NCBI GenBank assembly: GCA_029977705.1
Contig: JAPOKJ010000018.1
Coordinates: forward strand, 1 to 61,505
Source of the DNA: Burkholderiales bacterium
Lineage (GTDB): Bacteria; Pseudomonadota; Gammaproteobacteria; Burkholderiales; Burkholderiaceae_E
Length of the DNA: 61,505 bases
Direction: 5' to 3'
In this document: positions 1-8,074 of the stretch, one piece after another
Numbering within the stretch: position 1 is the stretch's first letter
Layout of the letters: the number at the start of each line of letters is the position of its first letter
Notes under the pieces: generated by a model
Databases searched by the model: none
Told to the model about the DNA's origin: nothing
What the model saw: only the letters and a program-made list of their open reading frames with translations
Program-made: the position numbers and the translations under genes

Positions 1-74
1 CATTGTTGGCTCGCCATGACTTTCTCGCGATGCGTCTTGCCGATCCCGGCACATCGCACGCCGATCACTGCCAT
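1..74 (-). CDS. possible N-terminus of a Gfo/Idh/MocA-type oxidoreductase, cut by the left edge
   Basis: Read on the minus strand from an ATG at 74, the first 24 codons give a peptide beginning MAVIGVRCAGIGKTHREKVM. This resembles the NAD(P)-binding N-terminus of Gfo/Idh/MocA dehydrogenases (hydrophobic strand, glycine-rich turn, GIGKTH). The glycine turn looks two residues longer than usual and no strong ribosome site is visible, so it may be decayed or coincidental. Only the sequence beyond the left edge can decide. If real, it is the gene downstream of the ABC importer on the same strand. Confidence 0.22.
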   Translation of the reverse strand, partial: MAVIGVRCAGIGKTHREKVMASQQ

Positions 75-117
75 CCTGCACGCCGTTTGCTTTCAGCCTG
101 ATTGCAAGTCGCCGCTT

Positions 118-141
118 GCCCCGAGTCCCGAGGCCTGGCAC
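118..141 (+). repeat. 24-bp direct repeat, first copy (second copy 490-513)
   Basis: Bases 118-141 and 490-513 are the same 24-base sequence except for one A/G difference. The 18 bases at 117-134 also recur exactly in inverted orientation at 401-418. The three copies therefore mark ends of the repeat structure described at 227-311 and 412-495. The copy at 118 has no obvious full unit attached, so it looks like a solo end. Confidence 0.7.
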
Positions 142-226
142 AGTCGTCGCTCTACGAGTCCGGATGCCAAGGCTTGAGAAGATTCGGGGGCGGGCATTCA
201 GGGGCACGCCATCAGGGGCATGCCGA

Positions 227-311
227 CCGGGCACTTGCCTCCGCGAATGTCCCTCCGCGTCGCCCCTGCGGTCGCCGCTCCTTCCTTTATTTCGCTGCGC
301 CAAGTGCCCGG
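227..311 (+). repeat. 85-bp repeat unit A with perfect 11-bp terminal inverted repeats
   Basis: The unit starts CCGGGCACTTG and ends CAAGTGCCCGG, a perfect 11-bp terminal inverted repeat. Its 63-base interior matches the inverted unit at 412-495 with about seven substitutions and one 1-base gap. No coding frame here looks like a protein. It is best described as a palindromic-ended intergenic repeat, either of REP/BIME type or a short non-autonomous element. It sits in the gene-free 1-523 stretch downstream of the ABC importer operon. Confidence 0.75.
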
Positions 312-411
312 CCGTCCTGCCCCCGCCACCATCATCTGCTCGCCCCGATGCACGTGCGATCTTGGCGCTCGGCCATCGCATGCACAAAGCCGGCGTCGCA
401 GCCTCGGGACT

Positions 412-495
412 CGGGGCAGGTGGCGCAGCGAAATAAAGAAGGGAGCGTCGGCCGCAGGGCGACGCGGAATGACATTCGCGGAGACACCTGCCCCG
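412..495 (-). repeat. 84-bp repeat unit B, inverted copy of unit A
   Basis: Read on the minus strand this unit starts CGGGGCAGGTG and ends CACCTGCCCCG, again a perfect 11-bp inverted repeat. Its end sequence differs from unit A at three positions, and each change is matched by the complementary change at the other end. Here the repeat extends outward to 22 bp per side (401-422 and 485-506, one mismatch). Units A and B face each other across about 100 bases. Confidence 0.75.
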
Positions 496-523
496 GGTCC
501 CGAGGCCTGGCACGCCCGTCAAC

Positions 524-1510
524 TCACACCAGGTGACAGGCCACCGTGCTGCCCCCGACATCACGCAACAAGGGCGTCTGCTCGCGACAACGCGCCTGCG
601 CCAGCGGGCAGCGCGAGGCGAACCGACAGCCTGGGGCGGGGTTGATCGGACTGCCCGGCTCGCCACTGATGCGCACCCGTGGCACCGGCCGCACCGCGGC
701 ATTGCGAACCGAAGGCACCGAGGCCAGCAGGGCCTGGCTGTAGGGGTGCTGGGGCGCCTTGAAGAACTGGGCGCGCGGGGCCTGCTCGACGACCTGGCCG
801 AGCAGCATCACGACGACTTCGTCGGCCATGTACTCGACCACCGACATGTCGTGCGAGATGAAGGCGTAGGTGAGCTGGAACTGGTGCTGCAGGCGCTTGA
901 GCAGGTTCAGGGTCTGGGCGCGCACCGCCACATCGAGCGCCGACACCGGTTCGTCGCAGACGAGCAGGGCCGGCTGCGGCGCGAGCGCCCGTGCAATGTT
1001 GATGCGCTGTCGCTGTCCGCCGGAGAACTGGTGAGGGAACAGGTGGCGCTGCTCCGCGCGCAGGCCGACCGCCTCCATCAGCGACAACACCCGCGCCTCC
1101 CGGCTGGCCATGTCGCCAATGCCCAGCACGTCGAGCGGCGCGCGAATGATGTCGCCCACCCGCCAGCGCGGATTGAGGGCTGAATATGGATCCTGGAACA
1201 CCATCTGCAGATGGCGACGGAAGTCGCGCAAGGCCTCGCCCTGCAAGGCGGTGACATCCTGATCACCCATGTGGATGCTGCCAGCCGTGATCGGTCCCAG
1301 CCGCATCATCGCCAGGGCCGTGGTGGTCTTGCCCGAGCCCGATTCACCCACGATGGCCAGCACCCGGCCCTTCGCAATGGTGAAGCTGACCCCATCGACC
1401 GCGTGCACCACCTGCTTGGGCTTGCCCCAGCCGGTCTTGCGCGGAAAGTGGACCTTCAGGTCGCGCACCTCGATGAAGTGACGCTCGGCCAGCCGCGCTT
1501 CATCACCCAT
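524..1510 (-). CDS. Opp/Dpp-type ABC importer ATPase, second subunit (DppF/OppF-like)
   Basis: This is one of two cytoplasmic ATPases that drive a peptide/nickel-type ABC importer. Visible motifs are Walker A GESGSGKTT, the ABC signature FSGGQRQR and Walker B LLVCDEPVSALD. The C-terminal cysteine cluster (GCRFASRCP) typical of oligopeptide-importer ATPases is present. I chose ATG 1510 because a GGAG lies just upstream and the longer open frame adds only unrelated residues. The product is 328 residues, normal for the family. The start overlaps the end of the preceding ATPase gene by 8 bases, so the two are translationally coupled. It is the last gene of the five-gene operon. Confidence 0.93.
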   Translation of the reverse strand: MGDEARLAERHFIEVRDLKVHFPRKTGWGKPKQVVHAVDGVSFTIAKGRVLAIVGESGSGKTTTALAMMRLGPITAGSIHMGDQDVTALQGEALRDFRRHLQMVFQDPYSALNPRWRVGDIIRAPLDVLGIGDMASREARVLSLMEAVGLRAEQRHLFPHQFSGGQRQRINIARALAPQPALLVCDEPVSALDVAVRAQTLNLLKRLQHQFQLTYAFISHDMSVVEYMADEVVVMLLGQVVEQAPRAQFFKAPQHPYSQALLASVPSVRNAAVRPVPRVRISGEPGSPINPAPGCRFASRCPLAQARCREQTPLLRDVGGSTVACHLV

Positions 1511-2567
1511 GGGGCACCTCTCCTGCGCCAATGACGAATGCGGCATCGGCCTGCCCGCCCGGTACCGGATGGTGACAGGCCAGCAGGCGGTGTACGGCCA
1601 TGCCGGATGCGGCCTCCAGCCTCGGTTGGACCGCGCAATCGGGCTGGGCGCGGGCACAACGCTCACGGAAGGCACAACCGCCGTCCAGGTCATGCAAGGC
1701 GGGCACCGTGCCGGCGATCTCGGCCAGCCAGGCCTGCTCCGAGGGCCGGCTCTCGGGCAGGCAGTCGATCAGGCCTCGTGTGTAGGGATGGCGGGGATCG
1801 CCAAGCACCTCAGCCGTGCGCCCCAGCTCGACGATGCGGCCTGCGTACATCACGGCAACGCGATCGGTCATCTCGGCAATCACGCCCATGTCATGGGTGA
1901 TGAGCAGGATGGCGGTGCCCTTGCGCTGCTGCAATTCGCGCAGCAGGTCGAAGATCTGGGCCTGTACGGTGACATCGAGCGCGGTGGTCGGTTCATCGGC
2001 GATCAGCAGCGCCGGTTCGCAAGCCAGCGCCATGGCGATCATCGCGCGCTGGCGCATGCCGCCAGACAGGTGATGCGGATAGTCGTCGACACGCCGCTCC
2101 GGCGAGGGGATGCCGACCTCCTTGAGCAGGTCGATGGCACGGACACGGGCGTCGCGCGGGTTCATGGCGCGATGCAGTCGCAAGGCCTCGCCGATCTGGG
2201 CGCCGATGGTATGCACCGGGTTGAGGGCGGTCATCGGCTCCTGGAAGATCATCGCCATCTCGCCGCCACGCACCTGACGCATGCGCGGCACCGTCGCCGC
2301 CGTGAGGTCCTCGCCGCGCAACCGGACGCGACCGGCCTTGATACGGCCAGGCGGATCCGGGATCAGCCGCATCAGCGCCAGCGCCGTCATGCTCTTGCCG
2401 GAGCCGGATTCGCCGACCAGCCCCATCACTTCACCCGCTGCCAACTGGAAGCTGACGTCGCTGAGCACCTGTACCGGTCCGCGTCTCGTACGGAACTCGA
2501 CGCTCAGCCCGTCGACCTCGAGCAGGGGAACGGATGACGGGGTGGCAGAGGGCATCGGGCCAGCCAT
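1503..2567 (-). CDS. Opp/Dpp-type ABC importer ATPase, first subunit (DppD/OppD-like)
   Basis: This is the partner ATPase, 354 residues. It shows Walker A GESGSGKS, signature LSGGMRQR, Walker [13 protein letters not shown] and the C-terminal cysteine motif [15 protein letters not shown]. In this family the D and F subunits form a heterodimer under the two permeases. The gene begins one base after the permease stop codon and overlaps the next ATPase gene. Substrate cannot be inferred from the ATPase itself. Confidence 0.93.
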   Translation of the reverse strand: MAGPMPSATPSSVPLLEVDGLSVEFRTRRGPVQVLSDVSFQLAAGEVMGLVGESGSGKSMTALALMRLIPDPPGRIKAGRVRLRGEDLTAATVPRMRQVRGGEMAMIFQEPMTALNPVHTIGAQIGEALRLHRAMNPRDARVRAIDLLKEVGIPSPERRVDDYPHHLSGGMRQRAMIAMALACEPALLIADEPTTALDVTVQAQIFDLLRELQQRKGTAILLITHDMGVIAEMTDRVAVMYAGRIVELGRTAEVLGDPRHPYTRGLIDCLPESRPSEQAWLAEIAGTVPALHDLDGGCAFRERCARAQPDCAVQPRLEAASGMAVHRLLACHHPVPGGQADAAFVIGAGEVPHG

Positions 2568-2568
2568 G

Positions 2569-3438
2569 TCAGCGCTCCCGCAGCTTCGGGTTGAGGGCCT
2601 GGTTCAGGCCGTCGGCAATCAGGGTCACGGACAGCACGGTCAGGAAGATCATCGTGCCCGGTACGGTTACGACCCACCAGGCCTCCAGGATGTGCTTGCG
2701 TCCGTCTCCGATCATCCGTCCCCAGCTCCAGACATTGGGATCTCCGAGGCCAAGATAGGACAGTCCGGCCTCGAACAGGATCGCCGCGCCGATCGAGAAG
2801 GTCGCCGACACGATCAGGGGCGCCAGGGCATTGGGCAGGATCACCTTCCAGATCAGCCGTGTCTGGCTGGCGCCGGCAGCGCGCTCTGCAGTGACGAATT
2901 CGAGCGTCTTGAGCTTGAGGAATTCGGCGCGGGTCAGGCGCGCGACACCGGTCCAGCTGACGATGCCGATGGCCACGGCGATGGTGGCCAGGCTGGGACG
3001 GAACAGGGTGACGACCACCATTGCAAAGAGCAGGGCTGGCAGCACCTGGAAGAATTCGGTGATGCGCATCAGCAGGGCATCGACCCGTCGTCCATAAAAG
3101 CCCGCCAGGGCCCCCATGGTGATGCCGATCAGGACCGACAACACTGCTGCACTGGCACCGACCACCAGGGTCATGCGTCCACCATTGACGATGCCGGCCA
3201 ACACATCGCGCCCGAGGTGATCACTGCCCAGGGGCACGGTCGCATCCTGTCCCGGCGCGGTAAACGGCGCCGCAACGATGCCCAGCGGGTCGCCGGTGTA
3301 GATCATCGGTCCGAAAAGGGTGAGCAGGAGGATCAGGGAGAGGATCACCACACCGATGATGGCCACCGGGCTGCGCAGGAACATGCGCAGGGCTTCGCGG
3401 CCCGGCGACAGCACGGCTGGCGCATTCGCGGCACTCAT
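2569..3438 (-). CDS. Opp/Dpp-type ABC importer permease C subunit
   Basis: Inner-membrane permease (BPD_transp_1 family) of 289 residues. It has an N-terminal membrane helix (VAIIGVVILSLILLL), a periplasmic loop and five further helices. The cytoplasmic EAA loop that docks the ATPases reads AERAAGASQTRLIWKVILPN. I placed the start at ATG 3438, which overlaps the stop of the upstream permease in an ATGA arrangement; a longer frame upstream adds arginine-rich, unlikely residues. Confidence 0.92.
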   Translation of the reverse strand: MSAANAPAVLSPGREALRMFLRSPVAIIGVVILSLILLLTLFGPMIYTGDPLGIVAAPFTAPGQDATVPLGSDHLGRDVLAGIVNGGRMTLVVGASAAVLSVLIGITMGALAGFYGRRVDALLMRITEFFQVLPALLFAMVVVTLFRPSLATIAVAIGIVSWTGVARLTRAEFLKLKTLEFVTAERAAGASQTRLIWKVILPNALAPLIVSATFSIGAAILFEAGLSYLGLGDPNVWSWGRMIGDGRKHILEAWWVVTVPGTMIFLTVLSVTLIADGLNQALNPKLRER

Positions 3439-4409
3439 GCGTCCCCCCGGCGGATGCGCGGATCGATGATGCGATAGACGCCATCGGTGACGAGATTGGC
3501 GACGACCACCATGCACGATGACATGAACAGGATGCCCAGGATGACCGGATAGTCGCGGCGCAGCACCGATTCGAAGGCGAGACTGCCCAGCCCGGGCCAG
3601 TCAAAGACCGCCTCGACCAGCACAGCACCCGCCAGCATGTTGCCAAACTGCAGGCCAGCCACTGTGACCACCGGCAGGATCGCATTGCGCAGCGCATGCC
3701 CGTAGAACACCATGGCCTCGCTGGCGCCCTTGGCGCGCGCGGTGCGGATGAAGTCCGAACCCAGTACATCGATCATCGAGGTGCGCGACAACTGGCTGTA
3801 CTGGGCGACATAGATGATCGAAAGCGTCACCACTGGCAGGACCATGTGGTGCATCACATCGAGCGCCCGCACCGGCCAGGGCGCCCCCAGGCTCTTGGCA
3901 ATATCCATCATGCCGCCCACCGGGAACAGGGGCAGTGCCGAGGCGAACACCTGGATGAGCACGATGCCGCTCCAGAAAACGGGGGCCGCATAGCCGATGA
4001 CCGACACCACGGTCAGGAACTGGCTGAACCAGCCGTTGGGCTTGCGCGAGGCGGTCACGCCCAGCACGATGCCCACCCCGATCGAGAAGATCACGGCCGT
4101 GACGAGCAGCAACAGGGTCGGTACGATGCGCTGTCCGATCAGCTCGGTGACGGGCAGGTTGTAGAAATACGAATAGCCCAGGTCGCCAGAGAGCACCTTG
4201 CCCAGATAGATGCCCAATTGCGTCAGCACGGGCTTGTCCAGGCCCCAGGCCTTGATCAGGCTGGCGCGCAACTCCTCGGTCATGCCGCCCATGGCACCGG
4301 CGATGGTCTCGACCGGATCACCCGGCGCCAGGCGGATGAGCAGGAAATTGAGCACCACCACCGCCACCACCAGGGCGACGGCATTGATCAGCTTTCGGTG
4401 AAAAGGCAT
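3435..4409 (-). CDS. Opp/Dpp-type ABC importer permease B subunit
   Basis: Inner-membrane permease of 324 residues. It has the family's typical N-terminus: a first helix (residues about 8-28) followed by RLAPGDPVETIAG. The C-terminal half carries the EAA loop (TARAKGASEAMVFYGHALRNA). It pairs with the C subunit to form the translocation pore. It lies 38 bases downstream of the binding-protein gene and overlaps the next permease gene by 4 bases, so all five genes form one transcript. Confidence 0.92.
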   Translation of the reverse strand: MPFHRKLINAVALVVAVVVLNFLLIRLAPGDPVETIAGAMGGMTEELRASLIKAWGLDKPVLTQLGIYLGKVLSGDLGYSYFYNLPVTELIGQRIVPTLLLLVTAVIFSIGVGIVLGVTASRKPNGWFSQFLTVVSVIGYAAPVFWSGIVLIQVFASALPLFPVGGMMDIAKSLGAPWPVRALDVMHHMVLPVVTLSIIYVAQYSQLSRTSMIDVLGSDFIRTARAKGASEAMVFYGHALRNAILPVVTVAGLQFGNMLAGAVLVEAVFDWPGLGSLAFESVLRRDYPVILGILFMSSCMVVVANLVTDGVYRIIDPRIRRGDA

Positions 4410-4447
4410 CCGCGCTCAGCCCGCCAGATTCCGCGCTGCATGACCGA

Positions 4448-6037
4448 TCAACGCTTGCCCTCGAGCCAGACCTCATCCATCGGCGACATGAAGCCCCAGA
4501 TGGAATCGGGTGCATTGCGCACCTGCTTGGCCACAATGTTGCGATACGGCACCGTCGTGGTCCAGATCACCGGCAGCTCCTCGTTGACGATGCGCTGGAA
4601 CACGCCGTAGTACGCGCGGCGCTTGACCGGGTCCATCTGCTCGGCCGCCTGGCCCAGCACCTCGTCGACCTTGGGATTGCTGTAGCCCTGGGTGTTGGTC
4701 CATATGATCGGCTTGATGTTGCTCGACAGGTAGGTGCGGTGCACGCCGATCACCGGGTCGCCCCAGTTGAAGACGATGTCGGTGGTCAGTTCGAAGTCAC
4801 CCGAAGCGATGCGCTTGGCCCAGGAGGGAAAATCCGGCGAGGAGCGCAGCTCGATGTCCACACCCACCTTCTTGAGCTGGCTCTTGGTGTACTCCGCGAT
4901 CACCTTCGAGGAAGGATCCGAGCCTGGCACGAAATCCATCACCAGCTTCACGCGCGTGCCATCACCGCCCTTCTTGAAGCCGGCCTCATCGAGCAGCTTC
5001 TCGGCCTTGGCCAGATCGACCTTGTAGGGGTTGATGGTGCTGTCGAAGAAGGGGCTGTTGTTGACGATCGGCCCATAGATGGGCTCAGAGGTTCCCCCAT
5101 GGAGCACCTTGCTGATGAACTGGCGATCAATGGCATACGAGATGGCCTGACGCAGCTTGACGTTGGCCAGCGGGCCCTTGCGTACGTTCACGGCGATCCA
5201 GGCCATGGCACCAATGCCCTCGTTGCCCTTGCCCACGTCGCGCAGGCCGGCCTTGACCAGGCGCTGGGTGATGCGCGGATCGGTGGCGGTCAGCATCGCG
5301 TACTCGCCACGCTCGGCGGCGATCGCATTGGCCGACTCGTCCGGAGAGATCTTGATGATCATCTTGTCCAGGTAAGGCCGACCGGCAATGAAGAACTTGT
5401 CGAAGCGCTCCATCGCGATGTACTGCCCGGGCACGAAATCGACCAGCTTGAAGGGGCCGGAGCCGATCACGCCCTTGGTGTTGCGCGGATGGGTCTTGAT
5501 GTCCTGGCCATCACCATAGATGTGCTTGGGGATGATCGGGCACAGGGCCGGCGACATCGCCAGCAGGATGGCCGGGTGCGGCTTGTTCATCCGGATGATA
5601 GCGGTATGGGCGTCCGGCGTTTCCACCTTCTCGACCGGCCCGAGCATGGTCGAGAACGGATGATTGTTGCGGATCGTCATGATCGAGAAGGCGACATCCT
5701 CGGAGGTGACGGGCTTGCCATCATGGAAGAGCGCGTTCTTGACCAGGTTCAGCGTCAGGGCCTTGCCATCGGGCGCCAGGGTCCATTTCTCGGCCAGGTA
5801 GGGCTTGGGCGTCCACTTGTCGTCATAGCGCAGCGGGCTGGCAAACAGCTGGGTGGCCGGCAGCATGGTGGCCACCCCGGACTGCACGGCGGCGTTCAGG
5901 TGGCGCGGCGCCTGGCCCAGTGGCATCACCAGGGTGCCACCGCGTTGCGGCGTGGCCTGTGCCAGCAACTCGGGCGCCCAGGGCAGACTCATGGCCATCG
6001 CGCTGACGCGCAAGAACTGGCGCTTGTTCGAACTCAT
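4448..6037 (-). CDS. ABC importer periplasmic binding protein, SBP family 5
   Basis: Periplasmic receptor of 529 residues, the usual size for peptide/opine/nickel binding proteins of SBP family 5. It begins with a basic signal sequence (KRQFLRVSAMAMSLPW) ending near LLAQA. The family features RGGTLVMPLG, WTLAPDGKALTLNL, FHDGKPVTSEDV and GSGPFKL follow in order. An AAGGAG ribosome site precedes the start. It is the first gene of the importer operon, so the promoter should lie in 6038-6130. Ligand is unknown; peptides or other small amine compounds are typical. Confidence 0.92.
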   Translation of the reverse strand: MSSNKRQFLRVSAMAMSLPWAPELLAQATPQRGGTLVMPLGQAPRHLNAAVQSGVATMLPATQLFASPLRYDDKWTPKPYLAEKWTLAPDGKALTLNLVKNALFHDGKPVTSEDVAFSIMTIRNNHPFSTMLGPVEKVETPDAHTAIIRMNKPHPAILLAMSPALCPIIPKHIYGDGQDIKTHPRNTKGVIGSGPFKLVDFVPGQYIAMERFDKFFIAGRPYLDKMIIKISPDESANAIAAERGEYAMLTATDPRITQRLVKAGLRDVGKGNEGIGAMAWIAVNVRKGPLANVKLRQAISYAIDRQFISKVLHGGTSEPIYGPIVNNSPFFDSTINPYKVDLAKAEKLLDEAGFKKGGDGTRVKLVMDFVPGSDPSSKVIAEYTKSQLKKVGVDIELRSSPDFPSWAKRIASGDFELTTDIVFNWGDPVIGVHRTYLSSNIKPIIWTNTQGYSNPKVDEVLGQAAEQMDPVKRRAYYGVFQRIVNEELPVIWTTTVPYRNIVAKQVRNAPDSIWGFMSPMDEVWLEGKR

Positions 6038-6132
6038 CGTGTACTCCTTGAAATGCGGATCGCAGTCCGCTGCATGGGGGATAGTGTAGCGGCTTCGGGG
6101 TCGACCCCCGTCCGGTGCACGATCACTGCGAA

Positions 6133-6157
6133 AAGGGGACGGCCTGGACCGTCCCTT
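6133..6157 (-). terminator. probable terminator downstream of the TRAP operon
   Basis: A 7-bp GC stem (GGGACGG / CCGTCCC, arms 6136-6142 and 6149-6155, six-base loop) lies about 35 bases beyond the stop of the TRAP large permease. Read on the minus strand it is followed by CTTTTC. The U tract is short, so termination may be partial. Confidence 0.55.
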
Positions 6158-6188
6158 CTCGCTCCGACCCAGCCAGGTCAGATTGTGC

Positions 6189-7499
6189 CTATTGCAGCTT
6201 GGGCAACCAGGTCGCCAGTTTCGGAAAGAGCATCAGGATGCCCACACCGACGATCTGCAGGATCATGAACTGCACCATGCCGGCATAGATGTCCTTCATC
6301 TCCCATTGCGGCACCACGCCCTTGAGGAAATAGGCCGACAAGGCCACCGGCGGCGACAGCCAGGCCGTTTGCAGCGTCAGGGCCACCAAGGGGCAGAACC
6401 AGACCAGGTCGATCTGGGCGGCCTGGACGATCGGCAGCACGATGGGCACGACGATCAGCACGATCGGCACCCATTCCAGCGGCCATCCGAGGACGAAGAT
6501 CAGCGCCAGGATCAGGATCAGCATCAGCATCGGCGGCAGGGACAGGCTGGTCAGCAGGCCGGCCAGGTAGTCAGCACTGCCCAGGCGGGAAAAGACCGCC
6601 CCGAACAGGTTGGAGGCCGTCACCAGCAGGAGGATCATGCTCGAGATTTCGAGGGTGGCGTAGGCCGCCTTCTTGATGTTCGCCCACTTCAGGCGACCGG
6701 AAGCCCCCGTCAGGATGAACGTGGCCAGACAGCCAACCGCGCCGGCGTCGGTGGGCGTGGCGATTCCGAGCAGGATGACGCCCAGGGTCGACATGATGAC
6801 GACGATGACCGGCAGCACGCCAATGGCCAGGTCCCTGAAGACCGGCCCCAGTGACTTGGGCCGCATCTCGGGGGGCAGGGCCGGTCCGAGACTGGGATTG
6901 AGCCAGCAGCGCACCAGGGTCCAGATGATGAACAGGCCCGACAGCATCAGACCAGGCAACACGGCGGCAGCAAACAGGTCAGTGGCAGGGACGCCAACAA
7001 CCGGCCCCATCACGATCAGCATCACCGAGGGCGGGATCAGGATGCCGAGCGTGCCGCCGGCAGTAATCGCACCGGCCGACATTTTCGGATCGTAATTGCT
7101 CTTGATCATGGACGGGCCTGCCATCACGCCGAGCAAGGTGACCGACGAGCCAACAATGCCGGTGGCTGCCGCGAAGATGGTGGCCGTGATCAACACCGCC
7201 AGGTAGAGCGAGCCATTGAGCCTGGACAGCAGCATCTGGATGCCGTTGAACAGACGTTCCATGATGCCCGACTGCTCCAGCAGAAAGCCCATGAACAGGA
7301 AAAAGGGAATGGCCGCGAGGACCGTGTCCTTCATCACCGAATAGGTCTGCAGAACCGCCAGGTCGAACACCACAGGGCCAAGCGCATAGAAGCCGGTAGC
7401 CAATGCGACGGCGCCGAGGGTGAAGGCGATCGGAAAGCCGATGAAGATGACCGAAAACAGCACCACCAGGGCCACCAGGCCCAGCACTTCATTGCTCAT
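6189..7499 (-). CDS. TRAP transporter large permease (DctM-like)
   Basis: Large membrane subunit of a TRAP (tripartite ATP-independent periplasmic) transporter, which couples solute import to a sodium gradient in this family. The 436-residue protein is almost entirely hydrophobic, with about 12 helices and family stretches such as GSSVTLLGVMAGPSMIK, AGGTLGILIPPS and ATPTDAGAVG. ATG 7499 overlaps the stop of the small permease (ATGA). It forms a set with the small permease and receptor immediately upstream. Confidence 0.93.
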   Translation of the reverse strand: MSNEVLGLVALVVLFSVIFIGFPIAFTLGAVALATGFYALGPVVFDLAVLQTYSVMKDTVLAAIPFFLFMGFLLEQSGIMERLFNGIQMLLSRLNGSLYLAVLITATIFAAATGIVGSSVTLLGVMAGPSMIKSNYDPKMSAGAITAGGTLGILIPPSVMLIVMGPVVGVPATDLFAAAVLPGLMLSGLFIIWTLVRCWLNPSLGPALPPEMRPKSLGPVFRDLAIGVLPVIVVIMSTLGVILLGIATPTDAGAVGCLATFILTGASGRLKWANIKKAAYATLEISSMILLLVTASNLFGAVFSRLGSADYLAGLLTSLSLPPMLMLILILALIFVLGWPLEWVPIVLIVVPIVLPIVQAAQIDLVWFCPLVALTLQTAWLSPPVALSAYFLKGVVPQWEMKDIYAGMVQFMILQIVGVGILMLFPKLATWLPKLQ

Positions 7500-8065
7500 A
7501 CGATCACCTCGGTGTCGGGGGCGCGGTCCGGCCAGTGGCCATGACGGATGGTGAAGCAGCACTTGAGCATCTCGCTCAGCCCCTGCACCATCAGCAACAG
7601 GCCGGTCAGGGGCATGACCAGCTTGAAGGGCCAGGCGATTGGCTGCCAGGCGCTGCTGACGAAGGTCTCGCTGGTCTGGAAGGCCTTGAGGAAATAGCCC
7701 CAGCCCACGAACGCAAACACCGCCGCGACAGGCAGGTACATGAGCAGATAGCCGGCCAGGTCCGTCCAGGCCTGCCGGCGCGGTGACCAGTTGGCATAGA
7801 AGGTATCGGTGCGTACATGCCCCTTGCGCTGAAGGGTGAACGCCGCCCCGAGCATGAAAAAGCTGCCGTAGAGCATGAAGGTCATGTCATAGGCCCAGAT
7901 GGTGGGCGCGTTGAAGACATAACGCGCCACCACCTCGTAGCACAGGGAGAGCACCATCGGCGCGATCATCCAGGCCGCCAGGCGGCCTGACCAGATCGAC
8001 ACCTGATCGAGCCCGCGCGCCAGCGCCGCGAGGCCGGAATCCGCTGTCGTGCGGGCATCGGTCAT
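7496..8065 (-). CDS. TRAP transporter small permease (DctQ-like)
   Basis: Small membrane subunit of the TRAP importer, 189 residues with four predicted helices. It has the conserved type of N-terminal segment (WSGRLAAWMIAPMVLSLCYEVVARYVFN) and a central FMLGAAFTLQRKGHVRTDTF. It bridges the receptor and the large permease. It begins 9 bases after the receptor gene and overlaps the large permease gene by 4 bases. Confidence 0.92.
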   Translation of the reverse strand: MTDARTTADSGLAALARGLDQVSIWSGRLAAWMIAPMVLSLCYEVVARYVFNAPTIWAYDMTFMLYGSFFMLGAAFTLQRKGHVRTDTFYANWSPRRQAWTDLAGYLLMYLPVAAVFAFVGWGYFLKAFQTSETFVSSAWQPIAWPFKLVMPLTGLLLMVQGLSEMLKCCFTIRHGHWPDRAPDTEVIV

Positions 8066-8074
8066 GGTGTCTCC

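Noticed and set aside
102-536. Small plus-strand open frames in the first 540 bases
   Set aside because: They run through the inverted repeat units, overlap one another in all frames and show no protein-like composition.
4739-6268. A 509-codon plus-strand frame opposite the ABC binding protein
   Set aside because: Its sequence is compositionally odd (H, G, R, D rich) and lies entirely opposite a well-supported SBP family 5 gene.
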